Source: DRWZ01 sp964601505 (GTDB lineage Bacteria > Calescibacteriota > Calescibacteriia > Calescibacteriales > Calescibacteriaceae). Taken from it: 64,000 nucleotides of DNA. The stretch spans positions 1 to 64,000 of the forward strand of contig CAZRNR010000006.1 in assembly GCA_964601505.1 (NCBI GenBank). Reading direction: 5' to 3'. Under the pieces are notes generated by a model. The model was given only the letters and a program-made list of their open reading frames with translations, was not told the origin of the DNA and searched no databases. Position numbers and translations under genes: made by a program. Shown piece by piece: positions 42,720-52,114 of the stretch; position 1 is the stretch's first letter, and the number at the start of each line of letters is the position of its first letter.

Positions 42720-43232
42720 GTTTTTTAAAGTATATATTAAAAACTAAACTTTATCAATAATACAAAAATAATCCATTGCAGAGTTCAGATATAGCAGATC
42801 ACGATGAAATCTAGACGTGAACCTTTTAAAAGAAAATCTCCTTTGCCGAAAAATTTCCACATACTTATAGCATCATTTTATTTTTACGAAATACTACCTG
42901 ATTAAGAAAAGAATGACCTTTCACATCTTCGAAAATTTTCCATAAAATTCATGCAATACTCGTATTACACTCATCACAAAGCAAAAAATTTATAAAAATA
43001 TGAGGTATGAAACTTCTTTCAAAGAACTAATCTTAGGTGCAGAGAAAGAAATACTCTCTGTTATTATCGGGTTCAATCTTGAAACCTTAATCGTCATAAA
43101 ATAGGACATAAAATTTTAAATTTGTAAAATCCATCTCTTTTATCGAAAAATTCTTATGATTTACTTACTATAGAATACATTCATCATGAAGGAAGTATTA
43201 AAACTTCTTGCAACAGAGAAATAAAGAAGTTC
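42720..43232. other. Intergenic region with one possible short ORF
   Basis: A+T-rich spacer between the end of the RND pump gene and the start of the sugar transferase gene. It holds a possible 34-codon ORF (43000-43104). It also has a fragment TGATTTACTTACTATAG at 43157-43173 that resembles one arm of the inverted repeat at 47706-47785. Confidence 0.4.
43000..43104 (+). CDS. Possible 34-residue small protein
   Basis: Reads MRYETSFKELILGAEKEILS followed by a hydrophobic stretch VIIGFNLETLIVIK, a plausible amphipathic or membrane-associated small protein. There is no Shine-Dalgarno; TATAAA is only 3 bases before the ATG, closer than at the other genes. Composition looks more protein-like than random A+T-rich sequence, but conservation is untested. 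Low confidence. Confidence 0.25.
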   Translation: MRYETSFKELILGAEKEILSVIIGFNLETLIVIK

Positions 43233-46200
43233 TCATCTATTCCTGCGAATTTTTCTCAAAAATGAATAAAGAGCTGGGACAAACAAAAGTGTAAGAAAAG
43301 TAGAGTTTAGGAGTCCAAAGACAGATGGGATAGCGAAGTTTCTACCTCCGACTATTGACTCACTTTCGGTAAATATTGATGGAACAAGCCCCAGGATAGT
43401 TGTCAGAGACGTCATAAGAACTGGGCGCAACCTTGAACTTGCACCCTCAATCAAAGCATCATTCCAACGCATCCCTTCTTCTCTCCTCTTTTTCTCAACA
43501 ACATCAAGAAGCACTATACCGTTATTGACTGCTATACCTGAAAGCAAGAATATAGATATTGCAGCAAGCACAGAAAACGAAGTCCCAGTCAAAAACAGTC
43601 CCAAAATAGCACCACTCACAACAAGAGGAACAGTAAAAAGTATAATAAACGGAATCAGAAAAGATTTCAATATAACCACCATAGAAGCATAGACCAGAAA
43701 CACTCCAAGGAGAACAACAATAATCACAGCCGAAAATGTTTTGCGTGTCTCAGTTAAGGCCCTACCAAACTGTACATCTAAATCCGGGAATTTCTCCTTA
43801 ATAAAACTCACTATCTTTTGAGCGTCGGAAAAAGATGAACCTGTAGTATCTACCGATATCCTTCCGACCCTTAATCCATCTATCCTTTCTATTTCAAGCG
43901 GAGTAAGGCCAAAACTTACATAAGCTATGTCGGAAAGAAAAGTGGAACCATCTTGTATGAAAGGAGGCTTTACTGGTAATCTCTTCAGATTCTCAAGGGA
44001 TATATCCCTTCCCTCCCTCGATCTTAAAAGTATAGCTATATCTTCCCCATATCTTGTAAATATTCCTACATTTACACCTGTGATAAGTGTTGTAAGAAGA
44101 TCCCCGAGATAAGCTGGAGTTATATTCAAGGATTTCCCCGACTCCCATAGTCTTATCTGTAATTCTGGAACTGGCTTTGGCTGTTCCAAATCTGCTGCCA
44201 GAACAAAATCCAACTTCTCAATTTCATCAGAAACTTTCTTTAGCCGCTCAAGAAAAGCGACATAATCTTGTTCCGCAAGGTCTGAATAGACTTTAAGCTC
44301 TATTCCTCTTGATTGCCCGAATATGAATAGGTTAACCGGATTTGCCGGTATTATTCTAAAATCTTCGACATCCGGATTAGATGAGAGAATTTTAGAAATA
44401 ATCCTATAGGCATCAAAATAAGATATATTTTTCAATTTAATACCAAGGAGAATAAGATTATCTGACTCCGTGAATCTCTGAGCGCGACCAAAAGATCTAC
44501 CAAAAGCAGACTCACCATATCTAAAGAACATATAATCTATATTCTCTTTCTTAACAGCATCGGCGATATCATCTTTTATCTTATAAGCAACCCTTTCAGC
44601 CCATCTCCAATTCGCAGTTTTTGGAAGATATACAAAAACTCTCATATCTGGTATATCCTTGACCGGAATAAGTTCCTTCTTAAGGTACGGGAAAGTTCCA
44701 AACGGTATAAAAATGAGAATAATAATAATCAAGAGAAATAGGGCAGGTTTCCGTGCAACCTGTTTTAAAATCTTCTTATAAAGCCCCTCAAATGCAAACA
44801 TTCCACCACCCCCCTTCCCGGACTCATCATTTAAAAAGACAGAGGCAAGGGATGGGATAAGAGTAGATGCTACGTACAAGGATATTATAGATGATACCGC
44901 AATAATGACAGCAAAATCAATAAATAACCTGAAGGCTAAATCTTTTATAAATGCTATCGGTAAAAAGACAATAAAGTTCGTAACTGTTGAACCCAAAAGC
45001 GCTGTGAAAACATACTCTGTTCCCTCAATTGATGCGAGTTTCAAATTTTTACCATCCAATTGATTCCTACGCTTTATACTATCAAGAACAACTATTGAGT
45101 TATCTATAACTATACCGGAAGAAGCTATTATAGCAGAAAGTGAAATCACATTCAATCCTATTCCCAGAAAGTATATCACCAGAAGAGAAAATATCAAAGA
45201 TACAGGGATTGATACAAAAAGCAAAAGGCTCTCTTTAAACCTTCTTATAAATATAAAAGTAATGATACCTACAGCTAAAACAGCATAAAAAATGGTAATC
45301 CTTAATTCATCAATTGTCTTACGAATGGAATCCGAAAAATCAAGAAGTATCCTTATACTAACATCTGCCGGAAGCTTGTTAGAAATATCCTCAAGAGCTT
45401 TTCTAACTCCATCACTTACCTGAATTATATTAGCTCCAGGTCTCTTCCTTATAAGGAAGAGAAGAATATTCTCCAACCTCTGTCCATCATAAAGAAGTGA
45501 TGATGAAGATTCATCTTTTCCAGCAAGTTCCACTTGAGCTATATCCCTTAGCCTCACAGGAAGACCATTTCTGACAGCAACAACAACACTCTCAATATCT
45601 GATATACTAGAAAACCTACCCTTTACAGTTGTTATAAAAGCACTATCAGAAAGATTTATTTTACCTGCAGAAAAATCTCCATTGTACTGTGATATTGCCT
45701 GCCTTACCTCCTGAACACCAATACCATAATTCTTCATCTTTTGTATATCAAGCCAAACATTCAATATCCTTTGTGCATCTGCAAGAATTAAAACACCTCC
45801 GACACCCGGTATGTTAGAAATCTTTTGAGATAAAATATCATCCGCAATACGATACAGAGAATCTCTATCCCTTTTCCCAAATATTCCCAAAAATAGCACG
45901 GGAAATGTAGATGATGTGAATCTTAAAGTTGAGACATTCACATTGAGTCCTATAGCTGTAAAATTTCTCTTTGTAAACTCCAACCTTTCATTTATTCTTT
46001 GAACAGCAAAATCTAAATTTTCTCCCTGCCTGAATTTAATCTGAATAACTCCAACTCCCTGCTCACATATCGATTGTATCTCTTCAACTCCTTCAACTGA
46101 TTTTATAGATTCTTCTATTGGTTTTATAACTATCTGTTCTATCTGTTCAGGTGAAGCATTCTCCAAAGAAGCAGCAATAGAAACGAATGGGGGTTCGATC

Positions 46201-46316
46201 GGTGGGAGAAGATCTACAGGCAAAAGTGTTGAAGCATAAAGTCCAAGAACAACAAAAGAAATATAAATTATAGTAGTTCCCGGAATATTCTCGACTGCCC
46301 TTCTTATAAGGCTCAT
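43233..46316 (-). CDS. RND family efflux transporter (AcrB/CusA-like)
   Basis: About 1027 residues from the ATG at 46316; an in-frame TTG three codons upstream is less likely because TAAAAT stands 9 bases before the ATG. Twelve-span RND layout: first helix with PVDLLPPIEPPFVSI, two large periplasmic loops, the central helices with VISLSAIIASSGIVIDNSIVVLD, and the second half repeating it with FSVLAAISIFLLSGIAVNNGIVLLD. It exports drugs, metals or lipids by proton antiport. The expected periplasmic adaptor and TolC-like channel genes are not adjacent, so partners must be elsewhere. Confidence 0.94.
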   Translation of the reverse strand: MSLIRRAVENIPGTTIIYISFVVLGLYASTLLPVDLLPPIEPPFVSIAASLENASPEQIEQIVIKPIEESIKSVEGVEEIQSICEQGVGVIQIKFRQGENLDFAVQRINERLEFTKRNFTAIGLNVNVSTLRFTSSTFPVLFLGIFGKRDRDSLYRIADDILSQKISNIPGVGGVLILADAQRILNVWLDIQKMKNYGIGVQEVRQAISQYNGDFSAGKINLSDSAFITTVKGRFSSISDIESVVVAVRNGLPVRLRDIAQVELAGKDESSSSLLYDGQRLENILLFLIRKRPGANIIQVSDGVRKALEDISNKLPADVSIRILLDFSDSIRKTIDELRITIFYAVLAVGIITFIFIRRFKESLLLFVSIPVSLIFSLLVIYFLGIGLNVISLSAIIASSGIVIDNSIVVLDSIKRRNQLDGKNLKLASIEGTEYVFTALLGSTVTNFIVFLPIAFIKDLAFRLFIDFAVIIAVSSIISLYVASTLIPSLASVFLNDESGKGGGGMFAFEGLYKKILKQVARKPALFLLIIIILIFIPFGTFPYLKKELIPVKDIPDMRVFVYLPKTANWRWAERVAYKIKDDIADAVKKENIDYMFFRYGESAFGRSFGRAQRFTESDNLILLGIKLKNISYFDAYRIISKILSSNPDVEDFRIIPANPVNLFIFGQSRGIELKVYSDLAEQDYVAFLERLKKVSDEIEKLDFVLAADLEQPKPVPELQIRLWESGKSLNITPAYLGDLLTTLITGVNVGIFTRYGEDIAILLRSREGRDISLENLKRLPVKPPFIQDGSTFLSDIAYVSFGLTPLEIERIDGLRVGRISVDTTGSSFSDAQKIVSFIKEKFPDLDVQFGRALTETRKTFSAVIIVVLLGVFLVYASMVVILKSFLIPFIILFTVPLVVSGAILGLFLTGTSFSVLAAISIFLLSGIAVNNGIVLLDVVEKKRREEGMRWNDALIEGASSRLRPVLMTSLTTILGLVPSIFTESESIVGGRNFAIPSVFGLLNSTFLTLLFVPALYSFLRKIRRNR

Positions 46317-46415
46317 ATCTATCAAATTTTAACTTCCCTTCACCCAGGAACAAGAAAAATCAGGAACATACAAAGGTCATATAGTTTTTATCTATATACA
46401 AAAAAGCAAATAATC

Positions 46416-47444
46416 TTACATATATCTTTTCTTGAAGAAAGTAAAATGTTCGTTGAACAATAGTCTTATATCATCTATGTTGTATTTTATCATTGTAAGT
46501 CTTTCAACTCCCATTCCGAAAGCAAACCCCCGAACTCCAGAGTAATCCACAGATTTAAAAACTTCCGGATGAACCATTCCACAACCAGCAACTTCAAGAA
46601 AACCAGATCCCTTACAGACTTTACAAGTTTTACTTCTTCCCATACATATGCTGCATGATATATCAACTTCTGCGGAGGGTTCTGTGAACGGAAAATAAGA
46701 AGGCCTAAAGCGAACCTTTATATTTTCGCCGAAAAACTTCATAAAAAAGAACTCAAGAACACCGAATAAATCGGACATCTTAACATCTCGATCAACATAA
46801 AGCCCTTCCACTTGGTGAAAAACAGGTGAATGTGTTGCATCCCAATCTCTTCTAAAAACTCTTCCGGGAGCTATTATCTTTACTGGAAGAATTCCTCGCC
46901 TTTTCTCCATAGCCCTTATCTGGACAGGAGATGTATGTGTTCTTAGCAACTTTCCATTTTCAAGATAAAACGTGTCTTGCATATCCCTCGCTGGGTGATC
47001 TGTTGGGATATTTAATGCAGTAAAGTTATACCAATCGTCCTCAATTTCCGGACCATCTTCAACTTCAAAACCTATCTTCTCAAATATTCTTACAATCTGT
47101 CTCATAACATCTTGAACCGGATGGATTGCACCAAAAAACCTTGTTCTTCCGTCAAGAGTTATGTCGGGTATCTTAATTTCAATTCTTCTCTCTCCTTCAA
47201 ACTCTTTAATCTTCGCCTCAACGAAAGATTTTATTTCATTCAATAGTTTTCCCAATTCTCTCTTTTCTTGAGGGTCTTGTATTTTTGGGATAAGCTTAAA
47301 CATCTGTGGTATTTTATCTTTCAAATAATCTGACTTGAGCCTATGTAATGCTTCCTTTTTTTCTTGATCGGACTGGGCTTTTTGTATCAGCTCTATAGTT
47401 TTCAATATTTCATCTTTCAACTCTTCTGCCTGTTTTATAGACAT
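46416..47444 (-). CDS. pheS: Phenylalanyl-tRNA synthetase alpha subunit
   Basis: 342 residues. N-terminal coiled-coil tRNA-binding arm to about 95, then the class II catalytic core: HPVQDVMRQIVRIFEKIGFE, NFTALNIPTDHPARDMQDTFY (motif 2 region), LLRTHTSPVQIR, GRVFRRDWDATHSPVFHQVEG and the C-terminal GFAFGMGVERLTMIKYNIDDIR (motif 3). Its partner pheT is usually immediately downstream, but here the next gene is the RND pump, so pheS and pheT are split. TATAAA lies 9 bases before the ATG. Confidence 0.96.
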   Translation of the reverse strand: MSIKQAEELKDEILKTIELIQKAQSDQEKKEALHRLKSDYLKDKIPQMFKLIPKIQDPQEKRELGKLLNEIKSFVEAKIKEFEGERRIEIKIPDITLDGRTRFFGAIHPVQDVMRQIVRIFEKIGFEVEDGPEIEDDWYNFTALNIPTDHPARDMQDTFYLENGKLLRTHTSPVQIRAMEKRRGILPVKIIAPGRVFRRDWDATHSPVFHQVEGLYVDRDVKMSDLFGVLEFFFMKFFGENIKVRFRPSYFPFTEPSAEVDISCSICMGRSKTCKVCKGSGFLEVAGCGMVHPEVFKSVDYSGVRGFAFGMGVERLTMIKYNIDDIRLLFNEHFTFFKKRYM

Positions 47445-47524
47445 AAGAAGTCTTTTATAATTTTTTCTTGTTGTTTTCGCAAATGTTAATTTCTTTTTGT
47501 CTTGATGCTTAATTTATTTGAAAA

Positions 47525-47614
47525 GGAGAGGTGGCCGAGAGGTCTAAGGCAGCAGCCTGCTAAGCTGCGACGGAGTTAAAATCCGTCTCGCGGGTTCGAA
47601 TCCCGCCCTCTCCG
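47525..47614 (+). tRNA. tRNA-Ser (anticodon GCT)
   Basis: Class II tRNA: acceptor GGAGAGG/CCTCTCC, anticodon stem GCAGC/GCTGC with loop CTGCTAA (anticodon GCT, reads AGC/AGT), long variable arm GACGGAGTTAAAATCCGTCTC region, T arm GCGGG-TTCGAAT-CCCGC, discriminator G. CCA is not encoded. Divergent from pheS. Confidence 0.95.
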
Positions 47615-47705
47615 CCCCAGTAAAAAATCCAAAGAAAAAAGAAATATAAGTTTCAAATCAGAAATCATTAAAAAATTCTTTAAAATAGACCAAATAGCCA
47701 TTTGT

Positions 47706-47785
47706 ATCTATAGTAAATCACAAAAAATTTTCAACATTGTTGATTTCACTCACTTGTCAAAATTTTACTGTGATTTACTATAGAT
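47706..47785. repeat. 80-bp near-perfect inverted repeat (MITE-like)
   Basis: Left arm begins ATCTATAGTAAATCACA and the right arm ends TGTGATTTACTATAGAT. Homology between arms extends inward about 32 bases with few differences (both include AAAATTTT), leaving a centre of about 16 bases. The outermost perfect pairing is 17 bp. The TA-containing ends (CTATAG) resemble Tc1/mariner-IS630 type termini. It contains no gene and lies between tRNA-Ser and flhB. A partial arm occurs at 43157-43173. Confidence 0.75.
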
Positions 47786-47860
47786 CTTTAAATCCACAAG
47801 AAGCTATTGTAGCTAAACCAATAAATTCATTTCTCATAGAAATAACTAAAATTTTTATAT

Positions 47861-48904
47861 ATGCGAGATGATGTTGAGAGAACAGAACCTCCTACGCCGC
47901 ATAAAATAGAAGAAGCTCGCCAAAGAGGGATTGTCCCAAAGTCAAGAGAAATTGTTGGGTTATTCGTATTACTCTCAGTGATAATTTTTCTATGGTTGGC
48001 TGGAGAATCTGTAATCAGATCTTTTCAAGAAGGTATCGGAATAGTAAGCTCAAGGGAGTTCTCAGGTGAAACTTTATCATATATATTCGGTATTGTCGGG
48101 AAAATAGTTCTGCCAGTTCTTCTGATTTCTGCAGTTTTTGCAATTTTAGGAAATGTTATTCAGGTAGGATTTTTCATTGCCACAAAAGCATTTGAACCAA
48201 AGGTTGAGAAGTTTAACCCATTTGAAAACATCACACGCATATTTTCAGCGAGGAATTTTGTAGAGTTATCAAAAGCCGCAGCAAAATCTTTTGTAATACT
48301 TGGCATTGTCTTTATTTTCATATATATTAGCAGAAACAAAGTTGACGAATTTTTTGGAGTTGATATACTTAGCATACTTCCAAAGTCAGCCGGGGTTGTA
48401 GTAAGGATATCGCTTATAATATTAGGCTTCTTATTGGTTTTATCCATAGCAGATTATGTCTGGCAAAGATGGGACTGGTGGAAATCTCTTATGATGTCAA
48501 GAAGCGAGCTGAGGGAAGAGATGAGAAGATATGAAGGAGACCCACAAGTAAAAAGCAGAGTTAGAAGAAGAATGTTTGAAATGGCGAGGACCAGAATGAT
48601 GGCAGAAGTTCCAAAAGCAGATGTTATAATAACTAATCCAACACATCTGGCAGTAGCTCTAAAATATGATAGAGCAATAATGAAGGCTCCGAAAGTCGTA
48701 GCAAAAGGTATGAACTACATCGCTCAAAAAATAGTTGAAATCGCAAAAGAAAATAATGTCCCCATATATCAGGATCCACCACTTGCCTGGTCCTTATACA
48801 AAACAACTGATGTTGGGGATTACATCCCTGAAACACTATATAGAGCAGTAGCAAAAGTTCTCGCTTATGTCATAATGCTTAAACAGAAAAACATAAAAAC
48901 CTAA
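47861..48904 (+). CDS. flhB: Flagellar export switch protein FlhB
   Basis: 347 residues. Cytoplasmic N-terminus ERTEPPTPHKIEEARQRGIV, four membrane spans at about 27-48, 82-104, 138-158 and 182-202, and the cytoplasmic autocleavage domain with NPTH at about 260-263 (DVIITNPTHLAVALKYD). It sets substrate specificity of the flagellar type III exporter. TAAAAT at 47847-47852 lies 8 bases before the ATG, so leaderless. The usual neighbours fliP, fliQ, fliR and flhA are absent; two uncharacterised genes follow. Confidence 0.95.
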   Translation: MRDDVERTEPPTPHKIEEARQRGIVPKSREIVGLFVLLSVIIFLWLAGESVIRSFQEGIGIVSSREFSGETLSYIFGIVGKIVLPVLLISAVFAILGNVIQVGFFIATKAFEPKVEKFNPFENITRIFSARNFVELSKAAAKSFVILGIVFIFIYISRNKVDEFFGVDILSILPKSAGVVVRISLIILGFLLVLSIADYVWQRWDWWKSLMMSRSELREEMRRYEGDPQVKSRVRRRMFEMARTRMMAEVPKADVIITNPTHLAVALKYDRAIMKAPKVVAKGMNYIAQKIVEIAKENNVPIYQDPPLAWSLYKTTDVGDYIPETLYRAVAKVLAYVIMLKQKNIKT

Positions 48905-49185
48905 ATTCCAAATAAATAAAATAAAAAAATCAAGCCGAGCTAATAATATTATTTCCGATACAGCATAAAAAAAGAATTCATGTAATTCCTACAAAAATGC
49001 GATTATGAAAAACGATACAGCTTTTTCCTTTTATCTTTGAGCAAACCTCAGTCGTGCCGCATTTTATATAAATTCTTAAAGAAAATATACTTTAAAATCT
49101 CAAAAGCTTCATATTTAGAAAATGCTCCATGAAAGAAATACCGGGTTCTTCTAACAAAGTATGCTAAAATTGTAAAATTTATAAT

Positions 49186-49629
49186 ATGCTTACACTGGTG
49201 CTTATAATCAATATAGCCTTTTTGATGCTCACAATAATATTCTCAATCAAGTTAAGATCAGATTTTGAAAATTTGAAGAATAAAAATGACAAAAAAGGAG
49301 CAGATGATGAATTGAAAATAAGGTTGCTTGGTCTTGAGGAGAGGATAAATTCTCTTGAAGAAGAACTAAAAAAGTTAGAGACAAAGAATATTGATCAGAA
49401 ACAAGCAAAATCAATTGAATTGAATCAGAAAAATGATATAATCAACACTCCGAGAGTGAGCGAAAAAAATGGAGAATTAGATAAAAAAGCGAATATCCCA
49501 AAACTAACACAAAGTCTGATTATCAATCTATTCAATCAAGGTAAGAAAGAGGAAGAAATAGCAAATCTCCTTGGCTTGTCTTTTGAGGAAGTAAAACTAA
49601 TACTTATGGTTTCACAGAAAGGTAAATAA
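49186..49629 (+). CDS. Membrane-anchored coiled-coil protein with C-terminal HTH-like motif (DUF6115/DUF2802-like)
   Basis: 147 residues: an N-terminal membrane span (LTLVLIINIAFLMLTIIFSI), a coiled-coil at about 25-65, a polar linker, and a C-terminal helical motif IINLFNQGKKEEEIANLLGL plus SFEEVKLIL that resembles the helix-turn-helix found in short flagellar-locus proteins of the DUF6115/DUF2802 type. Its position between flhB and the TPR gene supports a flagellar or motility role. TAAAAT lies 7 bases before the ATG. Confidence 0.6.
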   Translation: MLTLVLIINIAFLMLTIIFSIKLRSDFENLKNKNDKKGADDELKIRLLGLEERINSLEEELKKLETKNIDQKQAKSIELNQKNDIINTPRVSEKNGELDKKANIPKLTQSLIINLFNQGKKEEEIANLLGLSFEEVKLILMVSQKGK

Positions 49630-49639
49630 TAATATAAAG

Positions 49640-51595
49640 ATGATAGGGATTTTACTTTTTGTAATTTCTACACTCAAAATAAATCACTTTGAATTAAACC
49701 AAAATCCTACATTTTCATACCTAATAATAAATCTCAACTCATCAAAGTTTGATTTTGTTCAGAAGATAGTAGATGAAACAATAGTAATCATAATCCACTC
49801 AGCTCAAATACCAGAAAGAAAAGGAGCAAGATGGGAAAAAGATAAGTATTTTGATAAAGTCCATTTTTCTGAGATAGTCGAAGACGAAAGAAAATCAGCT
49901 CTCATCTCGATCCACTTGAAAAGAAGCAAGGAAATAAAATGGCATATAGCAAGATCTGGTAGCGCAATAATCATATTTGCCGGTAAAGATATCCCTTTTA
50001 CAGATAAAATAGATATTGAAGAATATATGAGAAGTTCTGTTGAGACAAGGAACTATGGAGCTATTGATATTCTTTTTGATTTTTCAAAATCTGATGATAA
50101 GGAGATAAGCGCAAAGGCTCTGTTTTACATAGGAGAGATGCTATTTAGGATGGGAATAGAAGCTAAAGAAATAACAACACTACTCAAATCTGCGAATTTC
50201 TATTCAAACGCCGCAAAAAAATTTTCAGAAATAGGTAAAATAGTAGAAGCAGTAGAATCAAAATATAAATCATCAAAAGCTTTTAGGATATCTGGATTTT
50301 ATCCTGAAGCAAAGTTTCAAGCAGAATCTGGACTAGACTATCTTATAAAAGGTGAAGGAATTTTATCATCACAAGAAAAAAATGAACTTGAAACAAAGCT
50401 AATATGTTCTCAATCTATCGCCCTTGTTGGTATGAATAAAGCAGGAGAAGCTGTCAAAGTAATAGAAGGAATCAAAGATGAGAAAATTTCAGAAGAAGCA
50501 TATGACTGCTACTGGTCCGCAATTGGTGTGATTGAATTTGAGAAAGGAAATTTTGAAAAATCAGCCGAATTCATATCCTATGTATCAGACAACTTTATAA
50601 AGTATGATCCAGTTATCTTGCCAAGATATGTAAAATCTCTCATTAGAACTAAAAGAGGATACCTTGCAAGAAAGTATATTGGTTTTATGATAAACTCACA
50701 GCTTCAAGAACTTAAGCCAGAAGCTTTAATTCTTCTTTCCGATTCTCTACTTCATGATGGTGATGAAATGAATTCTCTTAAATTTCTCTACAGAGTCATG
50801 AGAGAGTATCCAGGAACAAAATGGGAAATCAAAGCAAGACTATTTGCTGTTTTAAACAGAGAAAAATACTTAAAAATATCGAATAAAGTTCCAAAAAATG
50901 AAATCCCTCAAGATGATCCGATCTCTAAAACCATTCCAAACATAAAATTTATAATTACTAAATTTCTGGCTCCAGAGTCGCAATTAGCCCTAAAAGAATA
51001 TCTGAAAATAATCTCTGATAAGATAGAAAAAGATCAGGATATAGAAAATGACCTGAAATTTTTGAAAGAAGTACTTCCAACAATAAAGGCTCTCAAGATT
51101 GCTCCAGACTTGTACACCGAGATATCCGAATCTATGTACGGAATACTAAAAAGCCTTTATGATAAGGATGAAAAAATAAAAGCTTTTGTATTCTACTCTG
51201 AAAACAAAGATATTCTTCCTCCTTTAAAAGATTACTCTTTTATAGAATCAATACAGAGAGAGATAGGAGGGGAGAAAGACATAAATCTTGAGTTAGCGCA
51301 AATAGAGATTTTATCAGAAGAACAAAAATGCGATGAGGCTTACGAGAGAATAAAAAAACTTAAAGATGGGATGGATCCAAGGGAATACTCTATTGGAATA
51401 CTAAAAGTAGCTCTGTGTTTCTTCCGTATGAAGGACCCGAAATTCAGACAAATATGCAAAGAGGAAATATCGGAACTTGAAACAATATGCTACCCTCAAG
51501 AGAGCACGAATTTTGAAAGAATAAAAAGTCTAATTGAAGAAATAACAAGAGAATACCAAGAGACTACAAAAGAGATAAAAGAGAAATTGAAATGA
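49640..51595 (+). CDS. Exported TPR-rich protein with N-terminal AMIN-like domain
   Basis: 651 residues. A short hydrophobic start (MIGILLFVISTL) may be a signal, followed by a beta-rich domain of about 120 residues (TIVIIIHSAQIPERKGARW, KWHIARSGSAIIIFAG) recalling AMIN domains that bind peptidoglycan or pilus/flagellar structures. From about 150 to 640 it is helical with repeated TPR-like pairs (AKALFYIGEMLFRMG, VEAVESKYKSSKAFRI, EAYDCYWSAIGVIEFEKGN). Lies 10 bp after the coiled-coil gene and in the flhB transcript direction. Probably a periplasmic scaffold for the motility apparatus; this is inference. Confidence 0.6.
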   Translation: MIGILLFVISTLKINHFELNQNPTFSYLIINLNSSKFDFVQKIVDETIVIIIHSAQIPERKGARWEKDKYFDKVHFSEIVEDERKSALISIHLKRSKEIKWHIARSGSAIIIFAGKDIPFTDKIDIEEYMRSSVETRNYGAIDILFDFSKSDDKEISAKALFYIGEMLFRMGIEAKEITTLLKSANFYSNAAKKFSEIGKIVEAVESKYKSSKAFRISGFYPEAKFQAESGLDYLIKGEGILSSQEKNELETKLICSQSIALVGMNKAGEAVKVIEGIKDEKISEEAYDCYWSAIGVIEFEKGNFEKSAEFISYVSDNFIKYDPVILPRYVKSLIRTKRGYLARKYIGFMINSQLQELKPEALILLSDSLLHDGDEMNSLKFLYRVMREYPGTKWEIKARLFAVLNREKYLKISNKVPKNEIPQDDPISKTIPNIKFIITKFLAPESQLALKEYLKIISDKIEKDQDIENDLKFLKEVLPTIKALKIAPDLYTEISESMYGILKSLYDKDEKIKAFVFYSENKDILPPLKDYSFIESIQREIGGEKDINLELAQIEILSEEQKCDEAYERIKKLKDGMDPREYSIGILKVALCFFRMKDPKFRQICKEEISELETICYPQESTNFERIKSLIEEITREYQETTKEIKEKLK

Positions 51596-51690
51596 TATCA
51601 CAGTATTTCTGTGCAAATTTGAAGCAGCTTTTTGATAATGAATTGAAGAATAACCCTAGTAAAATCCTAAGACAAAGTGAAGAAATTTAA
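51592..51690 (+). CDS. Possible 32-residue ORF coupled to the TPR gene
   Basis: ATG overlaps the TPR gene stop as ATGA and the frame reads MISQYFCANLKQLFDNELKN, ending in ...LRQSEEI. Overlap of start and stop suggests translational coupling. No Shine-Dalgarno is seen. Too short to assign; it could be chance or the remains of a longer gene. Confidence 0.3.
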   Translation: MISQYFCANLKQLFDNELKNNPSKILRQSEEI

Positions 51691-52114
51691 ATTATTTCTC
51701 ATAGAAGATATAGCCTGTAAGACAGAATTTCGATGAGATAAGCACCACAAATAAATCAATTAATTTCTTTGATTTTATAAAATTTACTTACATAAATTTA
51801 CATCTTAAAAATTACCTTAAGACAGCAAGTATTCAGTTCCCTCTTCCCTTGATTATCAAATCAGGAACCTTATCCCTTCAAAACATGAAATTACAATGAC
51901 CACTAACCAAAAGTAAATAAAACTTACATAGATCTCAAAGAGAGAAAACGGATCGGCCCGCTGTCAGGATTTTCCATAAAACCTTGAAATAAATCGCTCC
52001 AAAACTATTACAACTATTTTCAAAATTGCTATGATTTTCTCTTACATAGTTCTCTCACACAGATTATTTCAAATTTTCGTATAAATATATGAACATCGCT
52101 TACATTGAAAACCT
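51691..52114. other. Intergenic region upstream of ilvD
   Basis: No gene, leader peptide rich in branched-chain residues, or T-box sequence was recognised. The ilvD start has TACATT (52101-52106) 8 bases upstream, so its mRNA may begin at the ATG. The rest is A+T-rich spacer. Confidence 0.45.

Noticed and set aside
43187..43225. Similarity of TGAAGGAAGTATTAAAA here to the 3' end of the acyl-CoA dehydrogenase gene
   Set aside because: Only about 17 matching bases in A+T-rich sequence, and the match in the dehydrogenase encodes a family-conserved motif; chance is likely.
51691..52114. T-box or branched-chain leader upstream of ilvD
   Set aside because: No T-box sequence, no Leu/Ile/Val-rich leader ORF and no terminator/antiterminator pair recognised.
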